A stretch of DNA of 64,000 nt from Marinobacter salinus (GTDB lineage Bacteria > Pseudomonadota > Gammaproteobacteria > Pseudomonadales > Oleiphilaceae): positions 434,001-498,000 of the forward strand of contig NZ_CP017715.1 in the NCBI RefSeq assembly GCF_001854125.1. The letters are read 5' to 3'. Positions 1 through 10,503 of this stretch are shown here, piece after piece. The translations under genes and the position numbers were made by a program. How positions within the stretch are numbered: the first letter of the stretch is position 1; each line of letters opens with the position of its first letter. The notes below the pieces were generated by a model. The model did no database searches, was not told the DNA's origin, and worked only from the letters and a program-made list of their open reading frames with translations.

Positions 1-1563
1 TTACGAGCCGGTGGCCGAGGAAGGAGGAATAATCCGTTCCCGGACAAAAACAACCAGGATGATGGCCAGGGTAAGTACAGGCCATGAGCCTGTCTGCATG
101 TAGGGAGTGCGGCCTTTCGCCGTGAATACGTCGCCGGACAAGGTGGCACGCTCAAAGTGAGGGATGGTTTCGGTTATCGCGCCTTTGTTGTTGATAATCG
201 CTGTGACGCCGTTGTTGGTGCCCCGAAGCATGTAGCGCCCTGTTTCCAGGGCGCGCATACGGGCAATCTGAAGATGCTGCAGGGGGCCGATGGAATCGCC
301 GAACCAGCCGTCATTGCTGATCGTCAGCAGAAGATCTGCGTTGCGGCTGTTGAATGCCACAAAGTCCGGGTAGGCCACCTCGTAGCAGATGAAGGGCATG
401 ATTTTCAGGCCATTCGCTTCCAGTGGTGCCTGGTATTCCGGTCCCCGGCTGAAGCTGCTCATAGGCAGGTCGAAGAAACCGATCAGTCCACGTAACAGGT
501 CCTGCAAAGGGACATACTCGCCAAAAGGTACCAGTTTCTGCTTGTGGTAGATGCCGTCCCCATTACCGATAGCCATGATGCTGTTGTGAAAGGTGAAGTC
601 TTCGATACGATCACTAAACCCGTACCAGGGTATGCCTGTGATCAGGGTACTGTTTTCACCCAGTTGCTCATCAATGTGCTCGATGATTTTTCCCGCCTGA
701 TCCTGTGGAATCGGAATGGCCGTCTCGGGCCAGAGAATCAGCTCGGTGTTCCAGTACTCTTCGGTCATGCCCAGATAAGTCACAATCTGGTCTTTCAGGA
801 AGTCGGGATCCCACTTGATTTGCTGGGGAATGTTGCCTTGCATGGCGGCAAAACTGGTGGGCTCCTTGTTTATTTCAGTCCATTCCAGGCGATTCATGGC
901 CGGGGCCGCCAGCCAGGGGGCAAGCGCCACCAAAGCTGTGATTGCCGCAGCGGCGTGGTGAAGGTGGCTGACCAGCCACCAGGTGGCATACAGGGCGGCG
1001 CCCGTCACCGTGATCCAGAGCGTGATGCCATGCACCCCGACCAGTGGGGCCAGCCCTGCAAGAGGCCCGTCGGTATGCGCGGTTCCCAGGTAGAGCCAGG
1101 GGAAACCGGTGAGCAGCCAGCCACGGAGCCAGTCACCAAGAATCCAGATAGCCGGGAACAGGATCAGCCTGCGGACCGGACTCTTTTTTGCGAGCTTACC
1201 CCAGAACCAGAAGGCCAGGCCGTGGAAGATGGCAAGGCCGGACACAAACAGCACAGTCAGCAGAATCGATACTGGAATGGAAGTATTGCCGTGTTCGCTG
1301 ATACTGATGTAAACCCAGCTTGCACCGCTGCCGAACAGCCCCAGCCCGATCAGCCAGCCCGCTTTGAAAAGCTTACCCGGATGCAGCGGAACCGTCACCA
1401 GCAAAATAAGCAGAATTGAAACCGGGCCCAGCCACCAGAGATTGAAGGGAGAAAACGTCAGCGTTTGCAGGGCCCCGGCTACCAGAAGCGTGGCCGAGCC
1501 CAACCAACGGTTGGTGGACAGTGGGGACTTCAGTCCCCGAATTTCAGAGGGGTCACTGGTCAC
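1..1563 (-). CDS. lnt: Apolipoprotein N-acyltransferase Lnt
   Basis: Inner-membrane enzyme that adds the third acyl chain to the N-terminal cysteine of lipoproteins, the last step of lipoprotein maturation before Lol sorting. The 520-residue length is normal. The first ~220 residues are strongly hydrophobic with several membrane segments, followed by a nitrilase-fold domain. The family Glu-Lys-Cys triad is visible: Glu ~280 in LWPETAIP, Lys ~341 in YHKQKLVPFGEY, Cys ~393 in PFICYEVAYPD. The start is GTG at 1563, overlapping the stop of the upstream corC/ybeX-like gene by 11 bases; no other good start exists near the N-terminus. Last gene of a miaB-ybeZ-ybeY-ybeX-lnt run, an order conserved in gammaproteobacteria. 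Confidence 0.96.
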   Translation of the reverse strand: MTSDPSEIRGLKSPLSTNRWLGSATLLVAGALQTLTFSPFNLWWLGPVSILLILLVTVPLHPGKLFKAGWLIGLGLFGSGASWVYISISEHGNTSIPVSILLTVLFVSGLAIFHGLAFWFWGKLAKKSPVRRLILFPAIWILGDWLRGWLLTGFPWLYLGTAHTDGPLAGLAPLVGVHGITLWITVTGAALYATWWLVSHLHHAAAAITALVALAPWLAAPAMNRLEWTEINKEPTSFAAMQGNIPQQIKWDPDFLKDQIVTYLGMTEEYWNTELILWPETAIPIPQDQAGKIIEHIDEQLGENSTLITGIPWYGFSDRIEDFTFHNSIMAIGNGDGIYHKQKLVPFGEYVPLQDLLRGLIGFFDLPMSSFSRGPEYQAPLEANGLKIMPFICYEVAYPDFVAFNSRNADLLLTISNDGWFGDSIGPLQHLQIARMRALETGRYMLRGTNNGVTAIINNKGAITETIPHFERATLSGDVFTAKGRTPYMQTGSWPVLTLAIILVVFVRERIIPPSSATGS

Positions 1564-2398
1564 TTCGGGTTACCTGCAACAGACGGATGACACGGTTATC
1601 GGCGTTGGCAATAGTAAATCGCAAGCCAGCGAATGCAACCGTTTCACCCCTTCTGGGCAGGTGACCGAACTCCTTGAGTACAAGGCCGCCAATGGTATCG
1701 AACTCTTCCTCATCCAGGTCTGTCTTGAAGAACTCGTTAAAATCATCAACCGGCGTGACCGCCTTGACGGCGTATGTTCCGTCTCCACGCGCCTTGATGT
1801 GGGTCTCTTCGTCGAAATCGTGCTCGTCCTCAATCTCACCAACAATCTGTTCCAGCACGTCTTCAATGGTGATCAAGCCAGCAGTACCGCCGTATTCGTC
1901 CACCACAATGGCCATATGGTTGCGGTTTTCCTTGAATTCCTTGAGCAACTGATTGAGGCGTTTGCTCTCGGGCACGAAGGTCGGTGGCCGAAGAATCTCG
2001 CGGATATTTGACCAGCTGAGGTCATTGTTCAGGGCCAGAGGCAGAAGATCCTTGGCGAGAAGGACGCCGATCACGTCATCCGGGTTGTCGCCAATGACAG
2101 GGAAGCGGCTGTGGGCGGAGGAAATGATTTCTCCGAGGAACTCTTTTGGTTCCTGAGATGCCTTGACGGTCACCATCTGGGAGCGCGGGATCATGATTTC
2201 TTCCACCCGCATATCGATCACCTGCATGGCTCCCTCAATGAGGCTCATGGCGTCGGTATCGATGATATCTTGGGACTCAGCGTCCCGAAGGATTTCCAGC
2301 ACGTCCTCTACGGACTCAGGCCCGCTGGAAAAGGCCTGTGATATACGTTCCAGCCAGGACTTTCCGCCCTGACTGCGACTCGACTGATCGTCGCTCAT
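1553..2398 (-). CDS. ybeX: CBS-pair protein YbeX (CorC family)
   Basis: Soluble 281-residue protein of the CorC/HlyC family, historically linked to Mg/Co efflux and more recently to ribosome metabolism through its ybeY linkage. Two CBS motifs are visible, at about 65-120 ([11 protein letters not shown]) and 130-190 (ending [19 protein letters not shown]), then a C-terminal CorC_HlyC transporter-associated domain. There is no DUF21 membrane domain, so this is the short soluble form. Its ATG overlaps the ybeY stop in an ATGA arrangement, suggesting translational coupling. The exact biochemical role is not settled for the family. Confidence 0.93.
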   Translation of the reverse strand: MSDDQSSRSQGGKSWLERISQAFSSGPESVEDVLEILRDAESQDIIDTDAMSLIEGAMQVIDMRVEEIMIPRSQMVTVKASQEPKEFLGEIISSAHSRFPVIGDNPDDVIGVLLAKDLLPLALNNDLSWSNIREILRPPTFVPESKRLNQLLKEFKENRNHMAIVVDEYGGTAGLITIEDVLEQIVGEIEDEHDFDEETHIKARGDGTYAVKAVTPVDDFNEFFKTDLDEEEFDTIGGLVLKEFGHLPRRGETVAFAGLRFTIANADNRVIRLLQVTRSDQ

Positions 2399-2868
2399 GA
2401 GTCTTGTTCCGTTTCCTCTGCTTCGTAAGGATTGCCAAATCCGAGTTGCGCCAGCAACCGGACTTCGAGGGCTTCCATGACCTCTGCATCGCTGTCTTCG
2501 ATATGGTCATAACCCTGGAGATGCAACATGCCATGCACCACCATATGGGCCCAGTGAGCCATGGTATCTTTATGCTGCTCCCGGGCCTCACATTCAACCA
2601 CTGGCGCGCAAATAACGAGATCTCCTGCCAATGGAACCGTTATACCGGCTGGCGCCTCAAATGGGAAGGACAACACGTTGGTGGGGTTGTCCTTGCCCCG
2701 ATACTCATGATTCAGCGTCTGGCTTTCAAGGGCTCCCACGATACGGATTGTCACCTCGGAAGGGTTTTCGCCCTGCCAGGCGGTCTGTGCCCAGGTCCCG
2801 AAGAGAGTCTCTTCGGGCACACCTTCGCCCTCATACACATTCTGGAAATCCACCGTCAGTTTGCTCAT
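2395..2868 (-). CDS. ybeY: Endoribonuclease YbeY, rRNA maturation
   Basis: Zinc-dependent single-strand endoribonuclease needed for 16S rRNA 3' maturation and ribosome quality control. The 157-residue protein carries the family metal motif H-x3-H-x5-H in [11 protein letters not shown], His ~112, 116 and 122. The N-terminal part has the family [10 protein letters not shown] segment. Its ATG at 2868 overlaps the TGA of ybeZ and its stop overlaps the ATG of ybeX, so translation of the three is probably coupled. Confidence 0.96.
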   Translation of the reverse strand: MSKLTVDFQNVYEGEGVPEETLFGTWAQTAWQGENPSEVTIRIVGALESQTLNHEYRGKDNPTNVLSFPFEAPAGITVPLAGDLVICAPVVECEAREQHKDTMAHWAHMVVHGMLHLQGYDHIEDSDAEVMEALEVRLLAQLGFGNPYEAEETEQDS

Positions 2869-3872
2869 CGGCCGGATACGCTCCCGTCATCAAAGGAATC
2901 GTAGGCTTCAACAATACGTTGTACAAGAGGGTGACGTACGACGTCTTTCGCTTCAAAGCGGGTAAAGCCGATTCCCGGAACCTTGCTCAGCACGCCGGCC
3001 GCGTGAATAAGGCCGGAGTTTTGCCCCCGTGGCAGGTCGACCTGAGTCGTGTCGCCGGTAATCACTGCAGTGGAGCCAAAGCCAATACGGGTCAGGAACA
3101 TTTTCATCTGCTCCCGTGTGGTGTTCTGGCTTTCATCCAGAATGATGAACGAGTTGTTGAGTGTCCGGCCTCGCATGAACGCCAGAGGTGCAATTTCGAT
3201 CACACTTTTTTCAATCAATCTTGTTACGTGATCGAATCCCAGCATTTCATAAAGCGCGTCGTACAGCGGGCGCAGATACGGGTCCACTTTCTGGGCCAGA
3301 TCGCCCGGCAGGAACCCCAGCTTCTCTCCGGCTTCCACGGCGGGCCGGACCAGAAGAATACGCTTCACCTGCTCGTCTTTCAGGGCCTCCACCGCGCAGG
3401 CCACCGCCAGCCAGGTCTTGCCGGTTCCCGCCGGCCCGATCCCGAAGTTGATATCGTGGGTACGGATGTTGTGCACATATTTCTGCTGGTTTGCGCCTCG
3501 GGGTTTGGCCTGCAGTTTTGGTGTTTTGATAACAGTCACCACCCCGTCAAACGGCACGTCTTCAGGCAGTCGTTCGAAACCGGTTTCCCGGATAAACAGG
3601 TGAACGGTATCCGGTGGGATATCGTCAGTGGCTTCGGTTTCCCGGTAGAGGTGACGGATCACCTCAACGGCCGCTGCCACATGCTCGGTTTCACCTTCCA
3701 CGCGGAAGTGATGACCGCGCCGGCCGATTTTGACCTGCAAGCGTCTTTCAATCATTTTCAGGTTTTCATCGAACTGGCCGCAAAGCGTCGTCAGGCGGCG
3801 CTGGTCTACGGGGTGCAGGTCAAATTGTCTGTGATCGTTGGCGTTCAAAAGTGCTCCGTTTTGTTTACTCAC
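2865..3872 (-). CDS. ybeZ: PhoH-family ATPase YbeZ
   Basis: PhoH-like P-loop ATPase of the YbeZ type, a partner of YbeY in ribosome and RNA metabolism. The open frame reaches 4001 but that would overlap miaB by 56 bases with an atypical N-terminus. I choose the GTG at 3872 ([10 protein letters not shown]), which gives about 335 residues and a family-like N-terminus. A KH-like region ([20 protein letters not shown]) precedes the PhoH core. Walker A is [16 protein letters not shown] and Walker B is [11 protein letters not shown]. The 73-base gap to miaB holds no obvious terminator, so co-transcription is likely. The start codon is the main uncertainty. Confidence 0.92.
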   Translation of the reverse strand: MSKQNGALLNANDHRQFDLHPVDQRRLTTLCGQFDENLKMIERRLQVKIGRRGHHFRVEGETEHVAAAVEVIRHLYRETEATDDIPPDTVHLFIRETGFERLPEDVPFDGVVTVIKTPKLQAKPRGANQQKYVHNIRTHDINFGIGPAGTGKTWLAVACAVEALKDEQVKRILLVRPAVEAGEKLGFLPGDLAQKVDPYLRPLYDALYEMLGFDHVTRLIEKSVIEIAPLAFMRGRTLNNSFIILDESQNTTREQMKMFLTRIGFGSTAVITGDTTQVDLPRGQNSGLIHAAGVLSKVPGIGFTRFEAKDVVRHPLVQRIVEAYDSFDDGSVSGR

Positions 3873-3945
3873 CGGATTTCCGGGAGTACCTGTTTCTATG
3901 TGTGGTGCGATGAAGGGTGGTGCAGTCGGCGAGGGCACCGCCCTT

Positions 3946-5292
3946 CTAGTACAGTTCCGAATCCACCGGCATTCCGCGAAGAGAATTGGCGTAAGCCTCA
4001 ACTATTTCGACGTCGATAAAGCGCCCGACCACGTCCGGGTTCTCGTGCCGGAAATTAACAATGCGGTTGTTCTCGGTGCGCCCCGCGTATTCCCCTGGAT
4101 CCTTTTTGGAGAGACCCGTGACCAGAATCCGCTGGGTGCTGCCAACCATTTTTCGGCTGATATCCATGACGTTCTGGTTGAGGCGGTCCTGCAGGATGCT
4201 CAGGCGCTGTTTTTTCACTTCCATGGGCGTTTCGTCTGGCAAATCCGATGCTGGCGTGCCGGGACGGGCGCTGTAAACGAAGCTGAAAGACATATCGAAT
4301 CCGATGTCGTTGATCAGCTTCATCGTGTCTTCGAAATCTTTCTCGGTTTCGCCCGGGAATCCGATTATGAAGTCCGACGAAAAGCTGATTTCCGGACGTA
4401 TCTTGCGTAACCGGCGAAGCTTGGACTTATATTCCAGAGCGGTATGGCCGCGTTTCATGGCGGCCAGAATGCGGTCCGAGCCGCTTTGTACCGGCAAATG
4501 CAGGTGGCTGACCAGCTCAGGAACCTGCTCATACACCTCAATCATGGCGTTGGTAAACTCGACGGGATGAGAGGTGGTGTAACGAATCCGGTCGATGCCA
4601 TCGACGGCCGCGATCAGGGTAATGAGCTCGGCCAGGTCCATCGTGTCGCCGTCGTGGGTTTCGCCCCGGTAGGCGTTTACATTCTGGCCCAGGAGGTTAA
4701 CTTCACGCACACCCTGGCTGGCCAGGTGGGCAACTTCGGCAATGACATCGTCCGCCGGGCGGCTGACTTCTTCGCCACGGGTATACGGAACCACACAGAA
4801 TGTGCAGTATTTGCTGCATCCTTCCATGATCGATACAAATGCCGACGGGCCGTCCGCCCCCGGCTCCGGCAGATTGTCGAACTTCTCGATTTCCGGAAAG
4901 CTGACATCGACAACGCCAACGCCGTCCCCCTTGGCCCGGACTTCGGTAATCATGTCCGGCAGGCGATGCAGGGTCTGCGGACCGAACACCATATCCACGT
5001 AGGGCGCCCGATCAATGATGGCCTGGCCTTCCTGAGAGGCAACGCAACCGCCGACACCAATGATCAGGTCGGGTTTGCTGTTTTTCAGTTTTTTCCAGCG
5101 GCCGAGCTGGTGAAACACCTTATCCTGGGCTTTTTCCCTTATGGAGCAGGTGTTCAGTAGCAGAATGTCGGCATCATCGGGCGAATCGGTCATTTCGACG
5201 GTTTCACCGCTCTTGAGCAGGTCCGCCATGCGTGCGGAGTCATACTCGTTCATCTGACAGCCGTGGGTTTTGATGTACAGCTTTTTAGCCAT
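3946..5292 (-). CDS. miaB: tRNA-2-methylthio-N6-dimethylallyladenosine synthase MiaB
   Basis: Radical-SAM methylthiotransferase converting i6A37 to ms2i6A37 in tRNAs reading UNN codons. Domains in order: N-terminal UPF0004 domain with the auxiliary-cluster cysteines ([31 protein letters not shown]), radical-SAM core with [15 protein letters not shown], and a C-terminal TRAM domain ([10 protein letters not shown] onward). The frame extends to a GTG at 5301, but ATG at 5292 matches the usual [13 protein letters not shown] start; the protein is then 448 residues. First gene of the run leading to lnt. Confidence 0.97.
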   Translation of the reverse strand: MAKKLYIKTHGCQMNEYDSARMADLLKSGETVEMTDSPDDADILLLNTCSIREKAQDKVFHQLGRWKKLKNSKPDLIIGVGGCVASQEGQAIIDRAPYVDMVFGPQTLHRLPDMITEVRAKGDGVGVVDVSFPEIEKFDNLPEPGADGPSAFVSIMEGCSKYCTFCVVPYTRGEEVSRPADDVIAEVAHLASQGVREVNLLGQNVNAYRGETHDGDTMDLAELITLIAAVDGIDRIRYTTSHPVEFTNAMIEVYEQVPELVSHLHLPVQSGSDRILAAMKRGHTALEYKSKLRRLRKIRPEISFSSDFIIGFPGETEKDFEDTMKLINDIGFDMSFSFVYSARPGTPASDLPDETPMEVKKQRLSILQDRLNQNVMDISRKMVGSTQRILVTGLSKKDPGEYAGRTENNRIVNFRHENPDVVGRFIDVEIVEAYANSLRGMPVDSELY

Positions 5293-5477
5293 GGGTCTCA
5301 CGTAATCTGGTGGATGTCGCGCCGGGAACAGGATGGTTGCAAAGGGGCGCCAGCAAAAAGGAACTGCGTATTATAACGGGGTGCTCATTCTTCAACCACC
5401 TTTGTCTCGGCTTGTTGCTAGTCGGACTATGTTATTATTCCCGGCTTTCCGAACTTTTGAACGAAACCTCAGACACC

Positions 5478-6173
5478 ATGACCCCCGAACGCCTCGCCCG
5501 AATCAAACAAACCCTCAACACCAGGCAACCCGATCTCAGCGTCCTCACCGACCAGGTCCACAAACCCCGGAACCTCTCCGCCATCATCCGCTCCTGCGAT
5601 GCCTTTGGGCTGGCAAACATGCACGTCGTCTGGCCAAAAGAAGGCTTCCGGGCCTTCAGGAAAACCGCGGGTGGCAGTTACAATTGGGTCACGACACACA
5701 CCCATCGAACCATGGACGATGCCATCGACACCCTGAGAAAGCAGGGCCATAAGCTCTATGCTGCCCAGCTCTCTGACCGTGCGATTGATTTCCGGGAAGC
5801 GGATTTCACGGTGCCGTGCACAGTGATCCTGGGCAACGAGGTGGATGGGGTCAGTGCCGACGCCGCCGATCAGGCCGATGAACACATTGTAATCCCGATG
5901 ATGGGGATGGTTGAGTCACTCAACGTCTCCGCTGCCTGTGCGATTATCCTGACGGAAGCCCAGCGTCAGAGGCAGCTGGCTGGCATGTTTGACCAGCGCA
6001 GGCTGTCAGACGACGAATACAACCGACTGCTGTTCTGCTGGTGCCAGCCGACAGTAAAGCGCTACTGCGACGACCGTAAACTGCCGTACCCGCCGATTGA
6101 TCCGGAAACCGGCGAGTTAATCGACGGGGTGGGGTGGATGCAGGAAGTCCGAAAGCTCAGAGCCAACCCCTAA
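5478..6173 (+). CDS. trmH: tRNA (Gm18) 2'-O-methyltransferase TrmH
   Basis: SPOUT-class methyltransferase that 2'-O-methylates G18 in the tRNA D-loop using SAM. The frame is open from 5310, but the ATG at 5478 (MTPERLARIKQTL) gives 231 residues, close to the family norm. SpoU motifs are visible: KPRNLSAIIRSCDAFGL (motif 1), TVILGNEVDGVS (motif 2) and IPMMGMVESLNVSAACAI (motif 3, knot). Divergent from miaB. It ends only 3 bases from the stop of the convergent yejK, leaving no room for a separate terminator. Confidence 0.95.
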   Translation: MTPERLARIKQTLNTRQPDLSVLTDQVHKPRNLSAIIRSCDAFGLANMHVVWPKEGFRAFRKTAGGSYNWVTTHTHRTMDDAIDTLRKQGHKLYAAQLSDRAIDFREADFTVPCTVILGNEVDGVSADAADQADEHIVIPMMGMVESLNVSAACAIILTEAQRQRQLAGMFDQRRLSDDEYNRLLFCWCQPTVKRYCDDRKLPYPPIDPETGELIDGVGWMQEVRKLRANP

Positions 6174-6176
6174 GTT

Positions 6177-7193
6177 TTAATCCTCACGAGCCTCGAGATA
6201 CCGCTGCAACTGCTCCCGCAAGGCCTTGGGCAGTCGTGTGATGGTCAAAGCGTCTTTATCGCGGTCGTAATACACCGCCTGATTTACCAGATCCGAGGAA
6301 AAAGAAACACTCATGCCGCCTCCCGAACCGGCAATGCGGACGAGTTTCTTCACCTTGCGGTGATCCGGGTGGAGCACGCCGCTCTCCGGCATTTCTGTGG
6401 TTTTCGATGCGAAATCCTTGAACCGCTGGGGTTCGCTCTCGTCCAGATAACCGGAAAGCGCCTCGATTTCTACCGGCTCACCCAGAGCATGCTGCTCCTT
6501 GCAAAACTCATAGGCCTTGCTGCGCACTTCACCGGCCTTTTCCGGTTCCGACGACTTGGCAAACGCTTCCACGGCGTCCAGAAAGGTCGTCGTTTCCTTT
6601 TCGACATCCACCTGATTGGTAAAACCGCTCAACCGAATGAACAATTCGCCGGGTTCACCGGTGCCTCGCCCGTGAACGAGCGTCAGGTAGTTTTCGGCGG
6701 TGTTACCACTACGCCAGTCATCCAGTTCAATGCGCACGGCCAGGTTCAGCCGGGAGAGGCTCAGCACATCTGTGGCATCCAGAGCCTGGTTGCCATCAAA
6801 GCGCAATGCATTGTCGCTTTCCAGAATCAGCAGGTAGACCACGTCGGCATCCGCAAGAGCTTCGTGGACCATCATGAGGTGTCCCTGAAACTCTTCCTGG
6901 CAGCCGGTCAGCAGTTCCTGCCACTGGCCGAACAAACGATCAGTCATCGAGTCGAAGCTCTGTTTGTCTTCCAGGTAATCCTTGAGCCAGCTACTGAGGG
7001 GCGACTCGCCGATATCTTCCGAAAACCGACCGTATTTCTTGCCGGGTTTGCTGTTGAAAAGTCGCTTCATCTGCTTGTGCAGTGCTTCGTAATCGCCACC
7101 GGGTTCCTGCAGGGCTTCGCCGCTGACGAGGCGGGCAGGCTGGCCCGGCTGGTACTGGCTGGCAAAGGCTGTGCGTAGGTGTTTGATGGCCAT
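6177..7193 (-). CDS. yejK: Nucleoid-associated protein YejK/NdpA
   Basis: Member of the YejK/NdpA (37-kDa nucleoid-associated protein) family: abundant cytosolic proteins that bind the nucleoid, exact role unclear. Length 338 residues is typical. Family-like stretches include the MAIKHLRTAF start, LIQLES-type sequence at VVYLLILESDNALRF, and a C-terminal SVSFSSDLVNQAVYYD block. The ATG at 7193 is the only good start. It lies downstream of the cysN terminator hairpin and is probably transcribed alone. Confidence 0.9.
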   Translation of the reverse strand: MAIKHLRTAFASQYQPGQPARLVSGEALQEPGGDYEALHKQMKRLFNSKPGKKYGRFSEDIGESPLSSWLKDYLEDKQSFDSMTDRLFGQWQELLTGCQEEFQGHLMMVHEALADADVVYLLILESDNALRFDGNQALDATDVLSLSRLNLAVRIELDDWRSGNTAENYLTLVHGRGTGEPGELFIRLSGFTNQVDVEKETTTFLDAVEAFAKSSEPEKAGEVRSKAYEFCKEQHALGEPVEIEALSGYLDESEPQRFKDFASKTTEMPESGVLHPDHRKVKKLVRIAGSGGGMSVSFSSDLVNQAVYYDRDKDALTITRLPKALREQLQRYLEARED

Positions 7194-7220
7194 AATCAGA
7201 AAATCCCAGGTTACAGAACG

Positions 7221-7249
7221 AAAAAGCCCTGAAGGTTAACTTCAGGGCT
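7221..7249 (-). terminator. Rho-independent terminator after cysDN
   Basis: A 9-bp perfect stem (AGCCCTGAA at 7225-7233, TTCAGGGCT at 7241-7249) with a 7-base loop. Read on the minus strand it is followed by a run of five T (plus-strand A at 7221-7225, overlapping the stem base). It sits about 58 bases past the cysN stop and just upstream of yejK, so it should end the cysDN transcript. Confidence 0.8.
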
Positions 7250-7306
7250 GGAGATTTTGCCACGGACAACCAAGACATTCACGGACAAAGCGAGATTTCG
7301 TGAACT

Positions 7307-8965
7307 TTAAACCCGCTTGGTGCGACCCAGTGATTGCATCAGTTCACTCACCGCAGACGGTATGTCCTGTTCATTGTCTGCAGTTACCCCGGCATTCGCC
7401 ACGTCCGTCCCCAGGTTTACCGCAATCGCGATCAGCCCGTGGGCCGACAGCAGCTGGGCAGCGCGACGACGCTCATCGGCATCACCGGCGGTCTCTTCGC
7501 TGAGCACCACGGAGGTCTTGCCCTGGTCAAACAGAGCCCGCTCCAGGGCCAGAGCGAGGGCCGGTGCCTGCCGCCCGTTACAGGCAATAATTGCCGGCTT
7601 TTGGGCCAGTCGGCGCTCGCGCTCTTCGACAGAGACCGGATCAAGAGACTCTCCACTATCCGCGAGGCCGGATACCATGCCTGCACCAATAGTTACGTTC
7701 GTGAGCCTGTCAATCACGATGAAGCTGCCGGTCGCGTGGTTGCGCTGGTAGGCGTCAAAAGCGATTGGCTGGCTCAGGGTGAGTTCACACAGGCCGATCT
7801 CATTGAGTTGCAATGTTTCCGGGTTTGCCTGCTGCTCCAGTGTGTTGACGTCAGTCTGGTGGTGGATGGTTTTTACCGTGCCGGACGTAAAGGTGGGGCC
7901 AAGCTTGATGTCGTAGAGCCGCCCGGTTTCCAGGGGCGCATCGGTCATCCATACAATGTTTGCATTGAAGCGGTTGCCCACTTCCGGTTCGTCTTCAACC
8001 TTGACCAGCATGTCACCGCGGCTGATATCGATCTCGTCCGTCAGGGTCAGGGTGACAGCCTGATCGATGTAGGCTTCTTCAAGGTTACCGTCAAATGTAA
8101 CGACTTCTTTAACCGTACTTGTACGACGTGAGGGCAGAGCCATCACCTGCTCGCCGGGGCGGATCGTGCCGGAAGCGATGGTGCCACAAAAACCCCGGAA
8201 GTTCAGGTCGGGGCGGGTGACATACTGGACCGGGAAACGGAAGTGTTCGAGGTTCTTGTCCCGGGATACTTCGACGGTTTCCAGGATGTCCATCAGCGGC
8301 TGGCCGGTAAACCAGGGTGTGCTCTCGCTCTTGTTAACGACGTTGTCGCCTTCCAGGGCCGAAATCGGCACGAAGCGAATGTCTTTCAGGCCAAGTTTGG
8401 CCGCAAACGCAAGGTATTCGTCCTTGATCTCGTTAAAGCGCACTTCGCTAAAATCCACCAGGTCCATCTTGTTGATGGCAACAACAATGTGGCGAATGCC
8501 AAGCAGTGAGGCAATGAAGGAGTGACGGCGAGTCTGTGTCAGAACGCCGTGACGGGCATCGATCATCAGGATGGCGACCTGAGCGGTTGAGGCGCCCGTG
8601 GCCATATTCCGTGTATATTGCTCGTGCCCCGGCGTATCGGCAATGATGAACTTACGCTTGTCGGTAGAGAAGTAGCGATAGGCTACGTCAATGGTGATGC
8701 CCTGCTCCCGCTCTGCCTGCAGGCCGTCCACGAGCAGTGCGAGGTCCAGTTTTTCACCGGTTGTGCCTACCTTGGCGCTATCGGTTTTCAGGCTTGCCAT
8801 GTGATCTTCGTAGATCATTTTGGTGTCGTGCAGCAGGCGGCCGATAAGGGTACTCTTGCCGTCATCGACACTGCCGCAGGTGAGCAGGCGCAGCAGCTCT
8901 TTGTTTTCATGTTGCTTCAGGTAGGCCTGAATATCTTCAGCAATCAGATCGGACTGGTGTGACAT
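7307..8965 (-). CDS. cysN: Sulfate adenylyltransferase GTPase subunit CysN with degenerate APS-kinase-like tail
   Basis: GTPase subunit of ATP sulfurylase; with CysD it makes APS from sulfate and ATP in assimilation. ATG at 8965 ([16 protein letters not shown]) lies one base after the cysD stop; the frame extends further to 9016 but inside cysD. GTPase motifs: [15 protein letters not shown] (G1), [12 protein letters not shown] (G3), NKMDL (G4), then EF-Tu-like beta-barrel domains. At 552 residues it exceeds plain CysN (~475). The last ~100 residues align by eye with the APS kinase part of CysNC fusions ([15 protein letters not shown], then [16 protein letters not shown] and a GLIAIAV segment), but the kinase P-loop is replaced by [10 protein letters not shown] infer active sulfurylase and a vestigial kinase domain, so APS kinase should be encoded elsewhere if PAPS is made. 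Confidence 0.94.
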   Translation of the reverse strand: MSHQSDLIAEDIQAYLKQHENKELLRLLTCGSVDDGKSTLIGRLLHDTKMIYEDHMASLKTDSAKVGTTGEKLDLALLVDGLQAEREQGITIDVAYRYFSTDKRKFIIADTPGHEQYTRNMATGASTAQVAILMIDARHGVLTQTRRHSFIASLLGIRHIVVAINKMDLVDFSEVRFNEIKDEYLAFAAKLGLKDIRFVPISALEGDNVVNKSESTPWFTGQPLMDILETVEVSRDKNLEHFRFPVQYVTRPDLNFRGFCGTIASGTIRPGEQVMALPSRRTSTVKEVVTFDGNLEEAYIDQAVTLTLTDEIDISRGDMLVKVEDEPEVGNRFNANIVWMTDAPLETGRLYDIKLGPTFTSGTVKTIHHQTDVNTLEQQANPETLQLNEIGLCELTLSQPIAFDAYQRNHATGSFIVIDRLTNVTIGAGMVSGLADSGESLDPVSVEERERRLAQKPAIIACNGRQAPALALALERALFDQGKTSVVLSEETAGDADERRRAAQLLSAHGLIAIAVNLGTDVANAGVTADNEQDIPSAVSELMQSLGRTKRV

Positions 8966-8966
8966 C

Positions 8967-9875
8967 TTAGAAGTACCCTTCGCGCTTTTTCTGTTCCATG
9001 GAGCCTGCGGAGTCATGATCGATCACGCGGCCCTGGCGTTCGGAGCTGGTTGCCAGCAGCATTTCCTGAATAATCTCAGGCAGCGTATCGGCCTCGGATT
9101 CAATGGCACCGGTCAGTGGGTAACAGCCGAGGGTGCGGAAGCGGATAGACTTCATCATCGGTTTCTCGCCCTCTTTGAGGGGCATGCGGTCATCGTCCAC
9201 CATGATCAGAGTGCCGTCGCGCTCAACGACTGGGCGTACCGCCGAGTAGTACAGGGGAACAATCTCGATGTTTTCCAGGTAGATGTACTGCCAGATGTCC
9301 AGTTCGGTCCAGTTGGACAGCGGGAACACGCGGATGCTCTCGCCCTTGTTTATTTTGCCGTTATAGATGTTCCAGAGTTCCGGGCGCTGATTCTTGGGGT
9401 CCCAGCGATGGTACTCATCCCGGAACGAGTAGACGCGTTCCTTGGCTCTGGATTTTTCTTCGTCACGGCGGGCACCACCGAAAGCGGCGTCAAACTTGTA
9501 TTTGTCCAGAGCCTGTTTCAGTGCCTGGGTTTTCATCACGTCTGTGTGCTTGGCACTGCCGTGGGTAAAAGGCCCGATACCCTGCCTGATCCCGTCCTCA
9601 TTCTTGTGAACGATAAGGTCAAGACCGTATTCCTTCACCTTGCGGTCCCGGAAATCGATCATTTCCCTGAACTTCCAGGTGGTATCCACATGCATGAGCG
9701 GAAACGGCGGTTTACCGGGATAGAAAGCCTTTCTGGCAAGGTGCAGCATGACGGCTGAGTCCTTGCCAATAGAGTAGAGCATGACCGGGTTATCGAACTC
9801 GGCTGCCACTTCCCGGATGATGTGGATGCTTTCCGCTTCCAGCTGTTTCAGGTGCGTGAGATTGTATGAGGTCAT
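8967..9875 (-). CDS. cysD: Sulfate adenylyltransferase subunit CysD
   Basis: Catalytic ATP-pyrophosphatase subunit of ATP sulfurylase, forming APS from ATP and sulfate; acts as a heterodimer with CysN. The 302-residue length is typical. The PP-loop is [19 protein letters not shown] near residue 33, and the family segments [16 protein letters not shown] and [13 protein letters not shown] are present. First gene of a two-gene cysDN operon with a one-base gap to cysN. The AT-rich segment 9925-9990 upstream probably holds the promoter and, by family knowledge, CysB control, but I cannot point to a convincing site. Confidence 0.97.
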   Translation of the reverse strand: MTSYNLTHLKQLEAESIHIIREVAAEFDNPVMLYSIGKDSAVMLHLARKAFYPGKPPFPLMHVDTTWKFREMIDFRDRKVKEYGLDLIVHKNEDGIRQGIGPFTHGSAKHTDVMKTQALKQALDKYKFDAAFGGARRDEEKSRAKERVYSFRDEYHRWDPKNQRPELWNIYNGKINKGESIRVFPLSNWTELDIWQYIYLENIEIVPLYYSAVRPVVERDGTLIMVDDDRMPLKEGEKPMMKSIRFRTLGCYPLTGAIESEADTLPEIIQEMLLATSSERQGRVIDHDSAGSMEQKKREGYF

Positions 9876-10044
9876 GGTAATCCGTTGCCGCCGTGCGGGC
9901 CTTGATGGCTGTGCGAATTGGATTACCCACTATAACAGAGGTGATAATGGTATAAGAAGCTTCAGCGCTAGAGTTTGAGGTTATAATAATATAGCGTCAG
10001 ATTGTCCCCTGGGTAGCCCTGTTGCAGGAGTAGTGTTCCTGTCG

Positions 10045-10503
10045 TCAGAGCCGGTTCCGGGCGTCGGCAAGCAGTTTCCCGACATAGCGGTCAACATAAT
10101 CAAAGCCGTTGCCTTCGAATTCCGCAAACTGGATGCCGAGCTGGAATTCATCGCGAGCAATTCGGCGCATATGGACAATGTTGCCGTCGGCGATTATGGA
10201 AACAGGCTGAGTGGCGACCACCGGTACGGAAAAGCTGGTCTTGACCGAAATCCAGTTGCCGGGAGCCGGTGCTTTGAGATCTGGAATGAGTGTTTTGACG
10301 GCTTCCTGATTGCAGGAGACCATCACTCCGGTTCGGGAGATGTTGGAGACCGAACAGGTCAGGCAGCAACCATCCGGTTTCTCGATGGTAATGTTGGTGG
10401 ATACATCAACGCGCTGCTGGTTACGTAGGTTTGACTTTATCGCAACTGGTTTCATTTTGACTCTTCTGGCCCGGCTGGTTTCAAACGCGGCTGCCTTTCC
10501 CAT
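10045..10503 (-). CDS. PilZ domain protein
   Basis: A 152-residue PilZ-domain protein, a likely c-di-GMP receptor. The PilZ signature is split as usual: NLRNQQRVDV (RxxxR) near residue 30 and SNISRTGVMV (D/NxSxxG-type) near 60. The frame extends to 10716 but ATG at 10503 (MGKAAAFETSRARRVKMKP) is preceded by a good GGAAGG ribosome-binding site. The rest is a single beta-barrel-sized domain, ending DRYVGKLLADARNRL. It is divergent from rimO across about 260 bases. Target process unknown; motility, biofilm and surface attachment are the usual ones. Confidence 0.85.
   Translation of the reverse strand: MGKAAAFETSRARRVKMKPVAIKSNLRNQQRVDVSTNITIEKPDGCCLTCSVSNISRTGVMVSCNQEAVKTLIPDLKAPAPGNWISVKTSFSVPVVATQPVSIIADGNIVHMRRIARDEFQLGIQFAEFEGNGFDYVDRYVGKLLADARNRL

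Noticed and set aside
2631..4019. 462-codon open frame on the plus strand opposite ybeY and ybeZ
   Set aside because: A shadow of high-GC coding DNA; the opposite strand has clear YbeY and YbeZ motifs.
9925..9990. cysD promoter
   Set aside because: Several AT-rich -10-like words but none paired with a reasonable -35, so no specific site is listed.
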